A stretch of DNA of 64,000 nucleotides. Source: Maricaulis sp017643475 (GTDB lineage Bacteria; Pseudomonadota; Alphaproteobacteria; Caulobacterales; Maricaulaceae). Position 1 is the stretch's first letter; each line of letters opens with the position of its first letter. Location: assembly GCF_047123815.1 (NCBI RefSeq), contig NZ_CP138920.1, positions 3,038,001-3,102,000 of the forward strand, in the 5' to 3' direction. A program made the position numbers and the translations under genes. The notes under the pieces were generated by a model. It did not search any database. It had not been told where the DNA came from and worked only from the letters and a program-made list of their open reading frames with translations. Positions 1-8,812 of the stretch are shown here, piece after piece.

Positions 1-393
1 CATATCGACAAGGTGGAAATCCTGACGGATGCGGCAGAGGCCAATGCCGCCACACGCATCGATGCCATCCGTGATCGCCTGTCCGCCAAGATCGCGGAAC
101 TGGTCGATGCCGAGCTGGAGGAAAACCGCCTCGCTGCCGAGATCGCAGTGCTCACTGTCAAGATGGATGTGCGCGAGGAACTCGACCGTTTGCGCGCGCA
201 TGTTGCCTCGGCTCGGGAACTGCTCAAGCAGGGCTCCCCGGTGGGGCGCAAACTCGACTTTTTGTCACAAGAGTTTAATCGTGAGGCGAACACCTTGTGT
301 TCGAAATCCTCTGACTCGTCGCTGACGCAGATTGGTCTGGATTTGAAGAACGTGATCGATCAGTTCAGGGAGCAGATCCAGAATGTCGAGTGA
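1..393 (+). CDS. YicC-family protein, C-terminal part (cut by window start)
   Basis: The frame is open from base 1 and ends at a TGA at 391-393, so the true start lies outside the window; the GTG at 13 is only an internal codon. About 130 residues are visible, and their end matches the conserved C-terminal domain (DUF1732) of YicC proteins, with motifs such as PVGRKLDFLSQEFNREANTL and GLDLKNVIDQFREQIQNVE. E. coli YicC is known as an RNA-degrading stress protein; the role here is inferred. The gene overlaps gmk by 11 bases, an arrangement widely conserved in bacteria, so the two are probably translationally coupled. Confidence 0.9.
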   Translation, partial: HIDKVEILTDAAEANAATRIDAIRDRLSAKIAELVDAELEENRLAAEIAVLTVKMDVREELDRLRAHVASARELLKQGSPVGRKLDFLSQEFNREANTLCSKSSDSSLTQIGLDLKNVIDQFREQIQNVE

Positions 394-1039
394 CGGCTTT
401 TCCGGTACCATTTTCAGAGGCCGTCGTCGCGGCGTGTTGATCGCGCTGTCGAGCCCGTCCGGCGCCGGCAAGACGACGCTCTCCAAACGCCTGCTTAGCC
501 AGAATCCTGATGTTGTCCTCTCCATCTCCTGTACGACGCGAAAGCCGCGCCCGGGCGAGATCAATGGCCAGGACTATGACTTCATCTCCGTCGAGGAATT
601 CAAGAAGCGCATTGATGCGGGGTACTTCTTTGAATGGGCAGAAGTTTTTGGTCGCTATTACGGCACGCCGAAAACCCCGGTCATGGAAGCCATCGACGAA
701 GGTCGTGACGTCATTTTCGATATCGACTGGCAGGGCGCACAGATCATTGCCGACCAGGCGCCTGCGGACACCGTGCGTATCTTTATCCTGCCGCCATCGC
801 TGGCCTTGCTCGAAGATCGTCTTCGCAAGCGCGGCCAGGATTCCGACGAGGTTATTCGCGATCGCATGAACCGCGCCAAGGACGAGATCTCGCACTGGAA
901 CGAGTATGACTATGTCATCGTCAATGATGACTTCGCGCGCGCACTCGAAAAGCTCAATCAGGCCCTGCACGCGGAACGCCTGAAGCGCAACCGCCACCCC
1001 TGGCTGGGTGAATTTGTCGACGCTCTTATGGAGCAGTAG
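383..1039 (+). CDS. gmk: Guanylate kinase
   Basis: A 218-residue cytosolic nucleotide kinase that converts GMP and ATP to GDP and ADP, needed for GTP, dGTP and (p)ppGpp supply. The P-loop SSPSGAGKTT lies at residues 23-32, followed by the GMP-binding segment with SCTTRKPRPGE and DYDFISVEEF, and the DIDWQGA motif, all typical of Gmk. It has a short N-terminal extension of about 16 residues before the first strand, common in alphaproteobacteria. The ATG at 383 lies inside the last codons of yicC. Its last 14 bases overlap, tail to tail, the end of rsmA on the other strand. Assignment is secure. Confidence 0.97.
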   Translation: MSSDGFSGTIFRGRRRGVLIALSSPSGAGKTTLSKRLLSQNPDVVLSISCTTRKPRPGEINGQDYDFISVEEFKKRIDAGYFFEWAEVFGRYYGTPKTPVMEAIDEGRDVIFDIDWQGAQIIADQAPADTVRIFILPPSLALLEDRLRKRGQDSDEVIRDRMNRAKDEISHWNEYDYVIVNDDFARALEKLNQALHAERLKRNRHPWLGEFVDALMEQ

Positions 1040-1880
1040 CGGCCCGCCAGGCCCGTGCAAGCCTCTGGAAACCCGCAATATCAATCGTCTCCGCGCGCAG
1101 GCCCGGATCGATGTCGGCTGTCTGCAGCAATTCTTCTGCGGAAGCGCGGGTCTTGCCGGCCGCTGCCGCGAGACTCCGGCGCAGTGTCTTGCGACGCTGC
1201 CCAAACGCCGACGCGGTGACTTCCCCAAGCGCTTTGAGATCATCGAAACGCTGATCTTCGGGAAGCGGATCGAGAACCACGACAGCGCTCTCCACCTTGG
1301 GCGGAGGTGTGAAGGCCCGGGCCGGGATTTTCAGCGCCAGACGTGTCTCGCAGACGGACTGGGAAAGGATGGCGAGGCGGCCATAAGCCTTGCTGCCAGG
1401 TTGCGCGACAACGCGGTCGGCGACCTCGCGCTGGAACATCAGCACCGCCCGGCGCCACCAGATCGGCGAGGCTTCCAGCCATTTGATCAGCAAAAGTGTA
1501 CCGACATTGTAGGGGAGGTTGGACAAGATGGTGCAAGGCCCCTCCGGCAATACGTCCGGTTCGTCGACCTTGAGCGCATCGGCCTCGACGATTTCGAGTT
1601 TACCCGGGTAGGCATCACCGATCTCGCCCAGCGCGCCGAGAAACCGGCTGTCCTTCTCCACCACCAGCAAGGAACCCGTGCCATGGGCGAGGATGCCACG
1701 GGTAAGCCCGCCCGGTCCTGGCCCGATCTCGATCGCGCTCTGTTGGGAGATATCTCCGGCTAGGCTGGCGATCTTGCGCGTAAGGTTGAGATCCAGCAGG
1801 AAATGCTGGCCAAAGGACTTGTTGGCGCCCAGCCCATGCGCGGCAATCACATCGCGTAGCGGTGGAAGCTCATCAATCAT
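1026..1880 (-). CDS. rsmA: 16S rRNA (A1518/A1519-N6)-dimethyltransferase
   Basis: RsmA/KsgA transfers four methyl groups from S-adenosylmethionine to two adjacent adenines near the 3' end of 16S rRNA, a late step in small-subunit assembly. The 284-residue protein starts with the family's SFGQHFLLD segment (22-30). SAM motif I, EIGPGPGGLT, is at 51-60 and the target-base motif NLPY at 121-124; the length is normal. It is the last gene of the leftward block lptF-lptG-lptD-surA-pdxA-rsmA. Its start overlaps the pdxA stop by 4 bases, so the two are probably co-translated. Confidence 0.97.
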   Translation of the reverse strand: MIDELPPLRDVIAAHGLGANKSFGQHFLLDLNLTRKIASLAGDISQQSAIEIGPGPGGLTRGILAHGTGSLLVVEKDSRFLGALGEIGDAYPGKLEIVEADALKVDEPDVLPEGPCTILSNLPYNVGTLLLIKWLEASPIWWRRAVLMFQREVADRVVAQPGSKAYGRLAILSQSVCETRLALKIPARAFTPPPKVESAVVVLDPLPEDQRFDDLKALGEVTASAFGQRRKTLRRSLAAAAGKTRASAEELLQTADIDPGLRAETIDIAGFQRLARAWRAATAP

Positions 1881-2872
1881 CGCGTCCGGTTCTCCGCAAT
1901 GCTGGCTGCCAGTTTCAACGCCGCGATAAGGCTGTCGGCACGCGCCTGGCCCTTGCCGGCAATGCCGAACGCAGTGCCGTGATCAGGCGAGGTTCGCACG
2001 ATCGGCAGGCCCAGAGTGGTGTTGACCCCGCCATGAAAATCCAGCGTTTTTACCGGTATCAGCCCCTGGTCGTGATAATGGCAAATGGCCGCGTCATACT
2101 GCGCCCGGGCCTCGGCATGAAACATCGTGTCCGGGGCCATGGCATCCGTGATATTGATACCTTCATCGCGTAACTCGGCAGCTGCCGGGTTTATGATCTC
2201 GATTTCTTCACGCCCCAACGCGCCATCTTCACCGGCGTGCGGATTGAGACCGGCCAGGGCCAGTCGCGGCCTGGCGATCCCGAAATCACGCCTGAGGGCC
2301 GCGTAGGCGAGCCGGGCGACATGTTTGATGCGCTCGGGATTGACCGCGCGAACTGCGTCTTCAAGGGCGATATGGATCGTGGTGAGCACCACACGCAAAC
2401 CGCCACCCGAGAGCATCATCAGTGGCCCCCTGGGACCGTCGAGCGGAGCGTCCTTCGTCAGGTCTGCGAGAAACTCGGTGTGGCCGGGAAAGTCGAACCC
2501 CGCCTGGTACATGACCGACTTCGCGATAGGGGCTGTGACAACGGCGTTGATTTCGCCCGTTCTCGCGAGGGAGACAGCATCCTCGATCGCGCTGCGGACC
2601 GCTGCAGCATTTTCGCTGGCAGGCGCGCCGAGCCGGACTGGATGAGTGAGCGGGGACGTTTGGCTGAGGACCGGAAGCCGTGTCCGGAAATGCTGCGCAG
2701 CATCAGCGGCGCTCCCAACCTGTATCGCCTGGCTAAAACAGGATGGATCTCCGATCACGACAAACGGGAGGTCGGAGCGCTCGCGCAGTGCGCGCCATGC
2801 CTTGGTGATGATTTCCGGACCAATCCCAGCCGGATCACCCATCGTAACGCCGATGGGAGAGGGCAGCGGCAT
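1877..2872 (-). CDS. pdxA: 4-hydroxythreonine-4-phosphate dehydrogenase
   Basis: PdxA oxidises 4-phosphohydroxy-L-threonine with NAD+ in the DXP-dependent route to pyridoxal 5'-phosphate. The 331-residue protein opens with IGVTMGDPAGIGPEI (7-21), the hallmark of the family. It keeps the metal-ligand region FPGHTEF and the CHYHDQGLIPVK segment, and ends in the usual GTAFGIAGKG region. The ATG overlaps the surA stop by one base and the stop overlaps rsmA by 4 bases, giving a tight surA-pdxA-rsmA unit seen in many proteobacteria. Confidence 0.97.
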   Translation of the reverse strand: MPLPSPIGVTMGDPAGIGPEIITKAWRALRERSDLPFVVIGDPSCFSQAIQVGSAADAAQHFRTRLPVLSQTSPLTHPVRLGAPASENAAAVRSAIEDAVSLARTGEINAVVTAPIAKSVMYQAGFDFPGHTEFLADLTKDAPLDGPRGPLMMLSGGGLRVVLTTIHIALEDAVRAVNPERIKHVARLAYAALRRDFGIARPRLALAGLNPHAGEDGALGREEIEIINPAAAELRDEGINITDAMAPDTMFHAEARAQYDAAICHYHDQGLIPVKTLDFHGGVNTTLGLPIVRTSPDHGTAFGIAGKGQARADSLIAALKLAASIAENRTR

Positions 2873-4134
2873 CAGTAGCGGATCTCGATCGTGCTTTCGC
2901 GGCGCAGGTCACGCAGCCAGCGACGGGAGAGCAGGGAAAGCTGCTGACCTCTCAGCTGGCCTTCCAGGTCGTCTCGTGTTGGTACGCCCGGGCCGCCGAT
3001 TGTGCGGTCACAGACAACGATGCTCTGTACGCCTGCAGCGCTCTCGATAACGCCCGTATTCTCGCCCTGGTCGAGCGGTGCCAGGGAGTCGCGGATCTGC
3101 GGCAGCAGCGCGTCAGCGCCGATGGAGCCGAGAGGCGTGACAATGGCGCCGTCAATCTCGGCAGCGACTGCATCCAGCGTGTCACAGACAGGGTTACGGT
3201 TCATGGCACGCTCAAGGTCGCTGCGTGTCGTCTCGGTAACGGCACTCGTGGGTACAGTGAGCTGGACCAGATCGTATTGTAAGGTGGTCGTGCCGTCCCG
3301 GGCACCGACGAGGGCGATGATCATGTATCCGCCCGGTACGCGGACCGGATTGGATAGTGCACCACCGTTTTGCTGGAAGACCGGCAGAAGCTGAGGAATG
3401 ACCTGGGCGACTTCCGGCTGCAGCTGCGAAGCTGCGATCCAGCCGATATCACCGCCGGTGGCCGCGGATGGCGCGTCGGAGAATTGCTGCGCGAGCTGCG
3501 GGAAGGCCGCGCCCTGCTGCAGCTGGTTCATCACGGCGATAATGCGCTGGGTGGTTTCCTGTTCGGAAGCTGCCGTGCGGATCTCGAAGAACATCTCGAA
3601 GATGCGGAACTGGGGCTGGGACGCACTGGCTGCGAGCCGCTCCAGGGCCAGTTCGATCTGTTGATCGGAAATACGCACGCGCGAGCCGTAGCGGCCGTTG
3701 ACCAGGATCTGCCAGGCAATCTCGGACTCGATCTGGTGACGCAGTGTCTGGACGTCCACACCGGACTGTTCAAGCTCGGCAACGACAGCCTCGATGGTGG
3801 AGTTGTTACGCTGAGCGAGATCAAGCAGGGACTGCATGATCTCTTCTTCCGATACCTGGATCTCGTACTCGCGAGCAGCCTGAAGCTGCAGGTGTTCATC
3901 GATCAGGCCTCGAATGGCCTGGTCCTGCACACGCAACATGGCTTCCTGGTCAAGCTGAGCCAGCCCTGTTGAGGCGATGATCAGGCGCATGCGATTGCGA
4001 ACGTCGACCGTGGTGATCGGTTCATCATTGACCAGAGCAGCGACGCCCTCGGTAATCTGAGCGCTCGCGCTGACGCCAAAAAGGCTCGTCAGGGCGGCAA
4101 AAGAAGCAAGTACGAAATTTCTGGTGCGTGACAT
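2872..4134 (-). CDS. surA: SurA-like periplasmic chaperone / peptidyl-prolyl isomerase
   Basis: A periplasmic chaperone with a parvulin domain that helps fold outer-membrane beta-barrel proteins. I take the ATG at 4134 (MSRTRNFVLASF...) over the upstream in-frame ATG at 4167, because it gives a clean signal peptide ending near VSASA at about residue 25 and has a GGAAAG-type ribosome site. A SurA N-terminal helical domain (about 26-160, VAALVNDEPITTVDVRNR) is followed by one recognisable PPIC domain (about 170-275, with GGDIGWIAASQLQPE). The C-terminal stretch looks like a degenerate second parvulin domain. It lies directly downstream of lptD, whose product is a known SurA client. The protein has 420 residues. 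Confidence 0.9.
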   Translation of the reverse strand: MSRTRNFVLASFAALTSLFGVSASAQITEGVAALVNDEPITTVDVRNRMRLIIASTGLAQLDQEAMLRVQDQAIRGLIDEHLQLQAAREYEIQVSEEEIMQSLLDLAQRNNSTIEAVVAELEQSGVDVQTLRHQIESEIAWQILVNGRYGSRVRISDQQIELALERLAASASQPQFRIFEMFFEIRTAASEQETTQRIIAVMNQLQQGAAFPQLAQQFSDAPSAATGGDIGWIAASQLQPEVAQVIPQLLPVFQQNGGALSNPVRVPGGYMIIALVGARDGTTTLQYDLVQLTVPTSAVTETTRSDLERAMNRNPVCDTLDAVAAEIDGAIVTPLGSIGADALLPQIRDSLAPLDQGENTGVIESAAGVQSIVVCDRTIGGPGVPTRDDLEGQLRGQQLSLLSRRWLRDLRRESTIEIRY

Positions 4135-4200
4135 CGGTTCTTTCCGTTCCGCCGGAAGATTACTCAAGATCGCTTACAACGCAATGACGAGACACTGTTG

Positions 4201-6387
4201 CTAGTCAGGCGCGACGCTTCCCAAGGTGAACAGTGAAATCCGGAACTGTATCGACTCGGACGGACCGAGGCGGTCAATTCCCACATCCTGGCGCTCATAG
4301 ACGATTTCCATCTGCGTACAGTCATCGATGTAGCGGAAGCCGGTCTGGAGGATGCGAGATGTATCCAGGTCCAGGTCGTGCGTCACATTGGCGATGACCT
4401 GCCAACGATCCGTCAGCTGATAGGATGCATCAGCAATGATCTCGCGCTGCGCCGTCAGCGTCGAGGCGTCGTCACTGATGTCGGTGTAGCGAAGATTGCC
4501 GGTGAAACGACCGGTGGAATAGCTTGTCGTGAAGCTCAGACGGTCAATATCGAAATCATCAGAGTCGAGGCGCGTCTGGATGCCCGCAACAAAGCTGCCC
4601 CAGTTGATCTCGCCGGTGAACACATAGTCGGAGCTTTCCTCCGCCAGTCCACTTGCTCCGGAAAAGACAGGGGCACCATCCAGTCTTTCGCTGCGCCCCA
4701 GGAAGGCGCGCAGCATCCGGTCGTCACCGATATAGGCCGTTGCCCTCATGCCCGCCGTGAGGCGCTGGCCTTCTTCCCACAGGTCGAAGCCCGGTGCGCG
4801 GGAAGGCTGGAACAGCAAGGTCTCGTCGAGGTCGATGGAAAGGCTGTCCTCGTTGATGACCCGCGAGGAAACCGGATCATCGGTGGCGATGACGCCGGCC
4901 ACGACCGGTTCGAGGATAATGTCCGAATTTTCTCCAGACCGCATGAGAGGCCAGGACACTTCAACACCGGCGAGACCGACCTGACGATCGAAACCGTCAC
5001 CATAAGTACCGCCATTTCCGTCCGGCACATTGCTGTACTCGAAAGCATCGACCCGGCCATAGGCGAACGGTTCCGCGACGATACCCTGGGGGCTGGTCCA
5101 GCGGGTGCGCCAGTCAATGCTGGATGAGAGGCGCTGATAATCGGTGCCGGTTTCACGGTCGAGGACAGCACCATTGATGCCCAGGTTTACGCGTCCCCAC
5201 CCGTCCGGAGCATTGATGACCTGCCGATACTCAAGCACCGGCAACAGGTCCGGGAGCGATTCGTCATCGAGTTGCGAGCGCAGAGACTGATAGGAGGCCG
5301 AAATCAGCGTTCCGAAGGCATTGCGAGACCGGTGTTCGACGTAGATCTGGCTCAGCAGGCGGCGTGTGTCAGGGTCGAGCGGAGCCCCGCGATCCAGGTC
5401 GATTTCAGAGAAATCATAGCGCCGCAGGTGCAGGTCATCGGATGCGCGTTGAACCGTGAACCCCCAGCGCCAGTCCTCGGTGATGCGAAAACGTCCACCG
5501 CCATAGATATGCCAGCGATCATCTTCCTCGCCGAAACGGTTGCCGTCGCTGTCGATCTCGGCTTCGTAGGTATAACTACCCTCGAAGGCCAGGGAGCCGG
5601 ACCAGAAACGCTTGCGATACTCGCCGTAAACCAGCGGATTAACATTGCCCATATAGCGCGGAGCCACGACCAGGTCCTGGTGCGGCGAGATCGCCCAGAG
5701 ATAAGGCTGTTGATAGTTGAAGCCGAGACGCGATGACACGCCCAGTCCCGGGAAGAGGAAACCGGAACGGCGTTCTGACGACGGATCGGGATGTGCGAAT
5801 GTCGGGGCGTAGAGGACCGGTACGCCAAGGAACTCCAGCTGGGCATCCTTGTAGTAGATCATCTGATCTTCGGTGTCTTGGACCACTTCGCGCGCGCGAA
5901 TGCGCCAGGTCGGCTCCTGTTCACCGTCTTCGCAGAGTGGGCAGGCGGTGTAATAGGCTCGGTCGAGACGAATGGAACCGTCCTCGGAGCGAGCCGCCGT
6001 CGCGGCAGCCATGCGACCATTGTTTTCCATCATGGTCGCGAAACCGACTGCGATACCGGTGGACATCTCGCTGTCGAGTTCGAACTCGACAGCGTATTGC
6101 GGGTATTCGCCCTGGCCGTGGATCTCGACATTGCCGCGAGCAATGACGCGGTTTTCCTCGGGGCGGTATTCCAGCTCGTCGGCGATCAGCAGACGGTCGC
6201 CTTGCTGGACCCGTACATTGCCGCGCGCGATATAGCCCTCTCCGGACCCGAAATCATCCAGCGTGTCAGCTTCGAGATAGACCGGTTGGTCGTCCTGCGT
6301 TTCCTGCAGGGCGAACGCGGGAGCTGAACACGCGAGTAATGTTGAAGCAAGCAAGGCCGCAGCGATGCGGCGATAATGCGACGCCAT
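4201..6387 (-). CDS. lptD: LPS-assembly outer-membrane protein LptD
   Basis: LptD forms the outer-membrane barrel that, with LptE, inserts lipopolysaccharide into the outer leaflet. The ATG at 6387 (MASHYRRIAAALL...) is chosen over the open frame reaching 6435: it follows an AGGGAG site and gives a normal signal peptide cleaved near PAFA at about residue 26. An N-terminal jellyroll (about 30-140, PVYLEADTLDDFGSGEGYIA, GNVEIHGQGE) precedes the beta-barrel, with the conserved SGFLFPGLGVSSRLGFNY segment at about 210-230. The 728-residue length is normal. It sits between lptG and surA, so transporter, barrel and barrel chaperone are encoded together. Confidence 0.95.
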   Translation of the reverse strand: MASHYRRIAAALLASTLLACSAPAFALQETQDDQPVYLEADTLDDFGSGEGYIARGNVRVQQGDRLLIADELEYRPEENRVIARGNVEIHGQGEYPQYAVEFELDSEMSTGIAVGFATMMENNGRMAAATAARSEDGSIRLDRAYYTACPLCEDGEQEPTWRIRAREVVQDTEDQMIYYKDAQLEFLGVPVLYAPTFAHPDPSSERRSGFLFPGLGVSSRLGFNYQQPYLWAISPHQDLVVAPRYMGNVNPLVYGEYRKRFWSGSLAFEGSYTYEAEIDSDGNRFGEEDDRWHIYGGGRFRITEDWRWGFTVQRASDDLHLRRYDFSEIDLDRGAPLDPDTRRLLSQIYVEHRSRNAFGTLISASYQSLRSQLDDESLPDLLPVLEYRQVINAPDGWGRVNLGINGAVLDRETGTDYQRLSSSIDWRTRWTSPQGIVAEPFAYGRVDAFEYSNVPDGNGGTYGDGFDRQVGLAGVEVSWPLMRSGENSDIILEPVVAGVIATDDPVSSRVINEDSLSIDLDETLLFQPSRAPGFDLWEEGQRLTAGMRATAYIGDDRMLRAFLGRSERLDGAPVFSGASGLAEESSDYVFTGEINWGSFVAGIQTRLDSDDFDIDRLSFTTSYSTGRFTGNLRYTDISDDASTLTAQREIIADASYQLTDRWQVIANVTHDLDLDTSRILQTGFRYIDDCTQMEIVYERQDVGIDRLGPSESIQFRISLFTLGSVAPD

Positions 6388-6400
6388 GCGCGTCACTCCC

Positions 6401-7570
6401 TCAATTGAATCGGCCCCACCCGACCGAGCCATCATGACTAGCCGATAGCGGGCATTTCGTCCACGCCGTCAACCGTCCTCGGTCGAGGCAATATAGGTCA
6501 GGGCAAGCAATGCGGTGATGGCAGGTGCAGCCCAGGCCGCCGTTAGCGGCGGCAGTGCCCCCGCTGCGCCGATAGAGCCGAGCAATTCCTGCAGAAAAAA
6601 CATCACGAAGCCCGTCAAACCGCCAGCCAGCGCAAAAACCTGCTGCTCCGCCCAGACGTTGCAGGCGCATGGTTGCAGCGGCGGCGATCAGTGTCGCCGC
6701 GAGCAGGGTCAGCGGCAGGGCGAGCAGGCTGTGCAGGCGCAGTTCATAGCGCTCAGTCGCCAAGCCGGCTTCGTTGGCCGAGGCGATGAGCGTCGGCAGG
6801 TCCCAGAAAGAGACCCCTTCAGGTGATCGAGATCGCTCGAAGAGAGCCTGCCGGTTGATGCCTGTGGGCAGGGTGATCAGGCCCAGCTCGACCGAAGGTG
6901 TGTTGGGCGTACGCTCGACGGCGTTTTCAACTTCCCAGAAGCCTTCCTGTAGCGTCGCAGCGTCAGCATCGATGCGGCGGTCAAGCGCGGGAACTCCATC
7001 CTCGTTGACGGCGTAGTAGAGAAAGGCCGGTGCTTGCAGTACGCGGTCGCCCTCCGCCAGAGACGTAGCCGCGATAACGGTGAAGCCGTTGACATTCGCC
7101 TCTCGCAGCCAGACCGGAGTGGCCGCATTGGGGTCCCGGCGGACATTCATCAGCGCATCGCGGCGCGCTTCGAAGGCGGCATTGCCGGCCGCACCGAGCG
7201 GGTTGAGCACAGTTGTGCCGAACAGGCCGACGACAAGCGCCAGGATCATGGGGGCGGTCAGAATGCGCCAGGCCGACATGCCTGAGCCGCGCATGACAAC
7301 CAGTTCGCTTCGCCGGTTCAGGCGGAAGAGTGCGGTCAAGACGCCAAACAGGAATATGAAGGGCAGAGTGGTTTCAAGTAGGGCGGGAACTTTTAGCATC
7401 GTGAGGCCGACCAGTTCCGGTGCTCCGATGTCGACCCGCGTGCCGATCGTACGCGACTGTTCCACAAAATCGATGAGGATGATTACCGCGCCGATCACGC
7501 CGGCAGCCATACCCAGGCCGGCCAGTGTCTGGTTCAGCATGTAGCGGTTGAGGTGGCTAGCGACGGTCAT
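6401..7570 (-). CDS. lptG: LPS export permease LptG, reading frame broken near the 3' end
   Basis: LptG pairs with LptF as the inner-membrane part of the LptB2FG transporter that drives LPS across the periplasm. The first 300 or so residues are a normal LptG: an N-terminal membrane segment, SELVVMRGSGMSAWRILTAP and the periplasmic domain. After MRLQRLGG (about 6650-6675) the annotated frame turns into non-membrane sequence running to 6401. The expected last membrane segments, beginning AEQQVFALAGGLTGF, are in the neighbouring frame and end at a TGA at 6469. Removing one G from the GGG run at 6651-6653 restores a 366-residue LptG. The gene follows lptF directly, with the lptF stop abutting the lptG ATG. 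The break may be a sequencing error or a real mutation. Confidence 0.9.
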   Translation of the reverse strand: MTVASHLNRYMLNQTLAGLGMAAGVIGAVIILIDFVEQSRTIGTRVDIGAPELVGLTMLKVPALLETTLPFIFLFGVLTALFRLNRRSELVVMRGSGMSAWRILTAPMILALVVGLFGTTVLNPLGAAGNAAFEARRDALMNVRRDPNAATPVWLREANVNGFTVIAATSLAEGDRVLQAPAFLYYAVNEDGVPALDRRIDADAATLQEGFWEVENAVERTPNTPSVELGLITLPTGINRQALFERSRSPEGVSFWDLPTLIASANEAGLATERYELRLHSLLALPLTLLAATLIAAAATMRLQRLGGAAGFCAGWRFDGLRDVFSAGIARLYRRSGGTAAANGGLGCTCHHRIACPDLYCLDRGRLTAWTKCPLSASHDGSVGWGRFN

Positions 7571-8689
7571 CTAGCGGGCCTCCGCGGCGGGCGGCGCATC
7601 CGGCCGGGCCCGGCCCGGCCAGTAGATAACGGCCAGCGCCCCGATAATTCCAATCAATGGAACAATGTACTGGGCGATGTTGAGGGCCGGGTCGTCCGTA
7701 GCACCAGATTGAACGCTGAAACCAACGAGGCGAAGGGTCAGCCCTGCGCCCACGGCTATTGCTATTCGTCGCCCGTAACCCAGGCGGGAATAATCGCCTG
7801 CCAGGTAGGCCGCAGCGGCGATAAGAACGAATGCCAGATTGAACAGCGGCGCGGAGAGACGGTAGTGCGCTTCCGCCCTTGCACTTTCCTCGCCGCCGGG
7901 GCGTGCGAGAATGGATCCGTCCGGCCACAACAATTCATGCAGAAAGCGGTCGCTTTCCTTGAAAAAAATGGCGTCTGCGATTCCCGAGAACTCCTCCAGG
8001 TCCGGTTCGGTCCGGTCGAAGGTCGTGTAGTTCATTTCCTGGTTTTCATCGAGCCATTGCGCATTGCCATTGATGAGGACCAGGGCGGTACGATTGCCAC
8101 CACGCGCGATCACGCCCTCGCGGGCGGTGTATGTGACAGCCCCTTCCTGGCCGCGTGTATCGTGGATCATGATGTCCAGCAGGCGGCCATCACGCGTGCG
8201 TTCGCGCGCATAGATCGTCACGCCTTCGCCGATGCGTGAGAAGGCGCCCGGTGTCACCAGGCTGGAGGCCACGTCGGACCGCAGGTCATAGAGGCTACGC
8301 CGCATCTCCCGGTAGGAGACGGGTTGGATAAAGAGATTAATCGCCAGGTTGGCGATGACGACATATATGCCTAGGCGCATAAGCGGTGAGAGCATGCCCC
8401 AGCGTGTCATGCCGGAGGCCGAGGTGACGACAAGCTCACTGTCGGAGGACAGGCGGCTGAGACCGGTCAGGGTGGCCACGAACAGTGCGATCGGCAGCAA
8501 GAGGGCTGTCAGGTGCGGCAGGGCCAGCAGCGTGACCTTGAAGAAGGTGAAGGCCGTTTCGGAATAACCTGAGACCAGATCCGTATTCGACAGACTCTGT
8601 GTCAGCAGGGACAGTCCCGCAAAGGCACCAACCGAAGTCAGGAAGGGCCAGAGGAGTTGTCGGAAGAAATATCGCTGAACAAGAATCAT
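7571..8689 (-). CDS. lptF: LPS export permease LptF
   Basis: This is the partner of LptG in the inner-membrane LPS transporter. The 372-residue protein has the YjgP/YjgQ layout: two to three N-terminal membrane segments, the coupling motif SSDSELVVTSASGMTRWG at about 80-97, a periplasmic beta-jellyroll in the middle and three C-terminal membrane segments. A proline- and alanine-rich tail follows. It is the first gene of the leftward envelope operon, and its ATG is 123 bases from the divergent pepA start, so the operon promoter is expected in that gap. LptF and LptG are essential in most LPS-bearing bacteria. Confidence 0.95.
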   Translation of the reverse strand: MILVQRYFFRQLLWPFLTSVGAFAGLSLLTQSLSNTDLVSGYSETAFTFFKVTLLALPHLTALLLPIALFVATLTGLSRLSSDSELVVTSASGMTRWGMLSPLMRLGIYVVIANLAINLFIQPVSYREMRRSLYDLRSDVASSLVTPGAFSRIGEGVTIYARERTRDGRLLDIMIHDTRGQEGAVTYTAREGVIARGGNRTALVLINGNAQWLDENQEMNYTTFDRTEPDLEEFSGIADAIFFKESDRFLHELLWPDGSILARPGGEESARAEAHYRLSAPLFNLAFVLIAAAAYLAGDYSRLGYGRRIAIAVGAGLTLRLVGFSVQSGATDDPALNIAQYIVPLIGIIGALAVIYWPGRARPDAPPAAEAR

Positions 8690-8812
8690 GACGGATCTAA
8701 AGCTGCGCGTTCAGCCTTCTATCTCGCTTCCGGATCGGATACCACTTTCGCGACCCATCTTTTTCGCCCCAATCACATACGGGCGGTTCCACTGTTCTAG
8801 CGAGGTTTTGCC

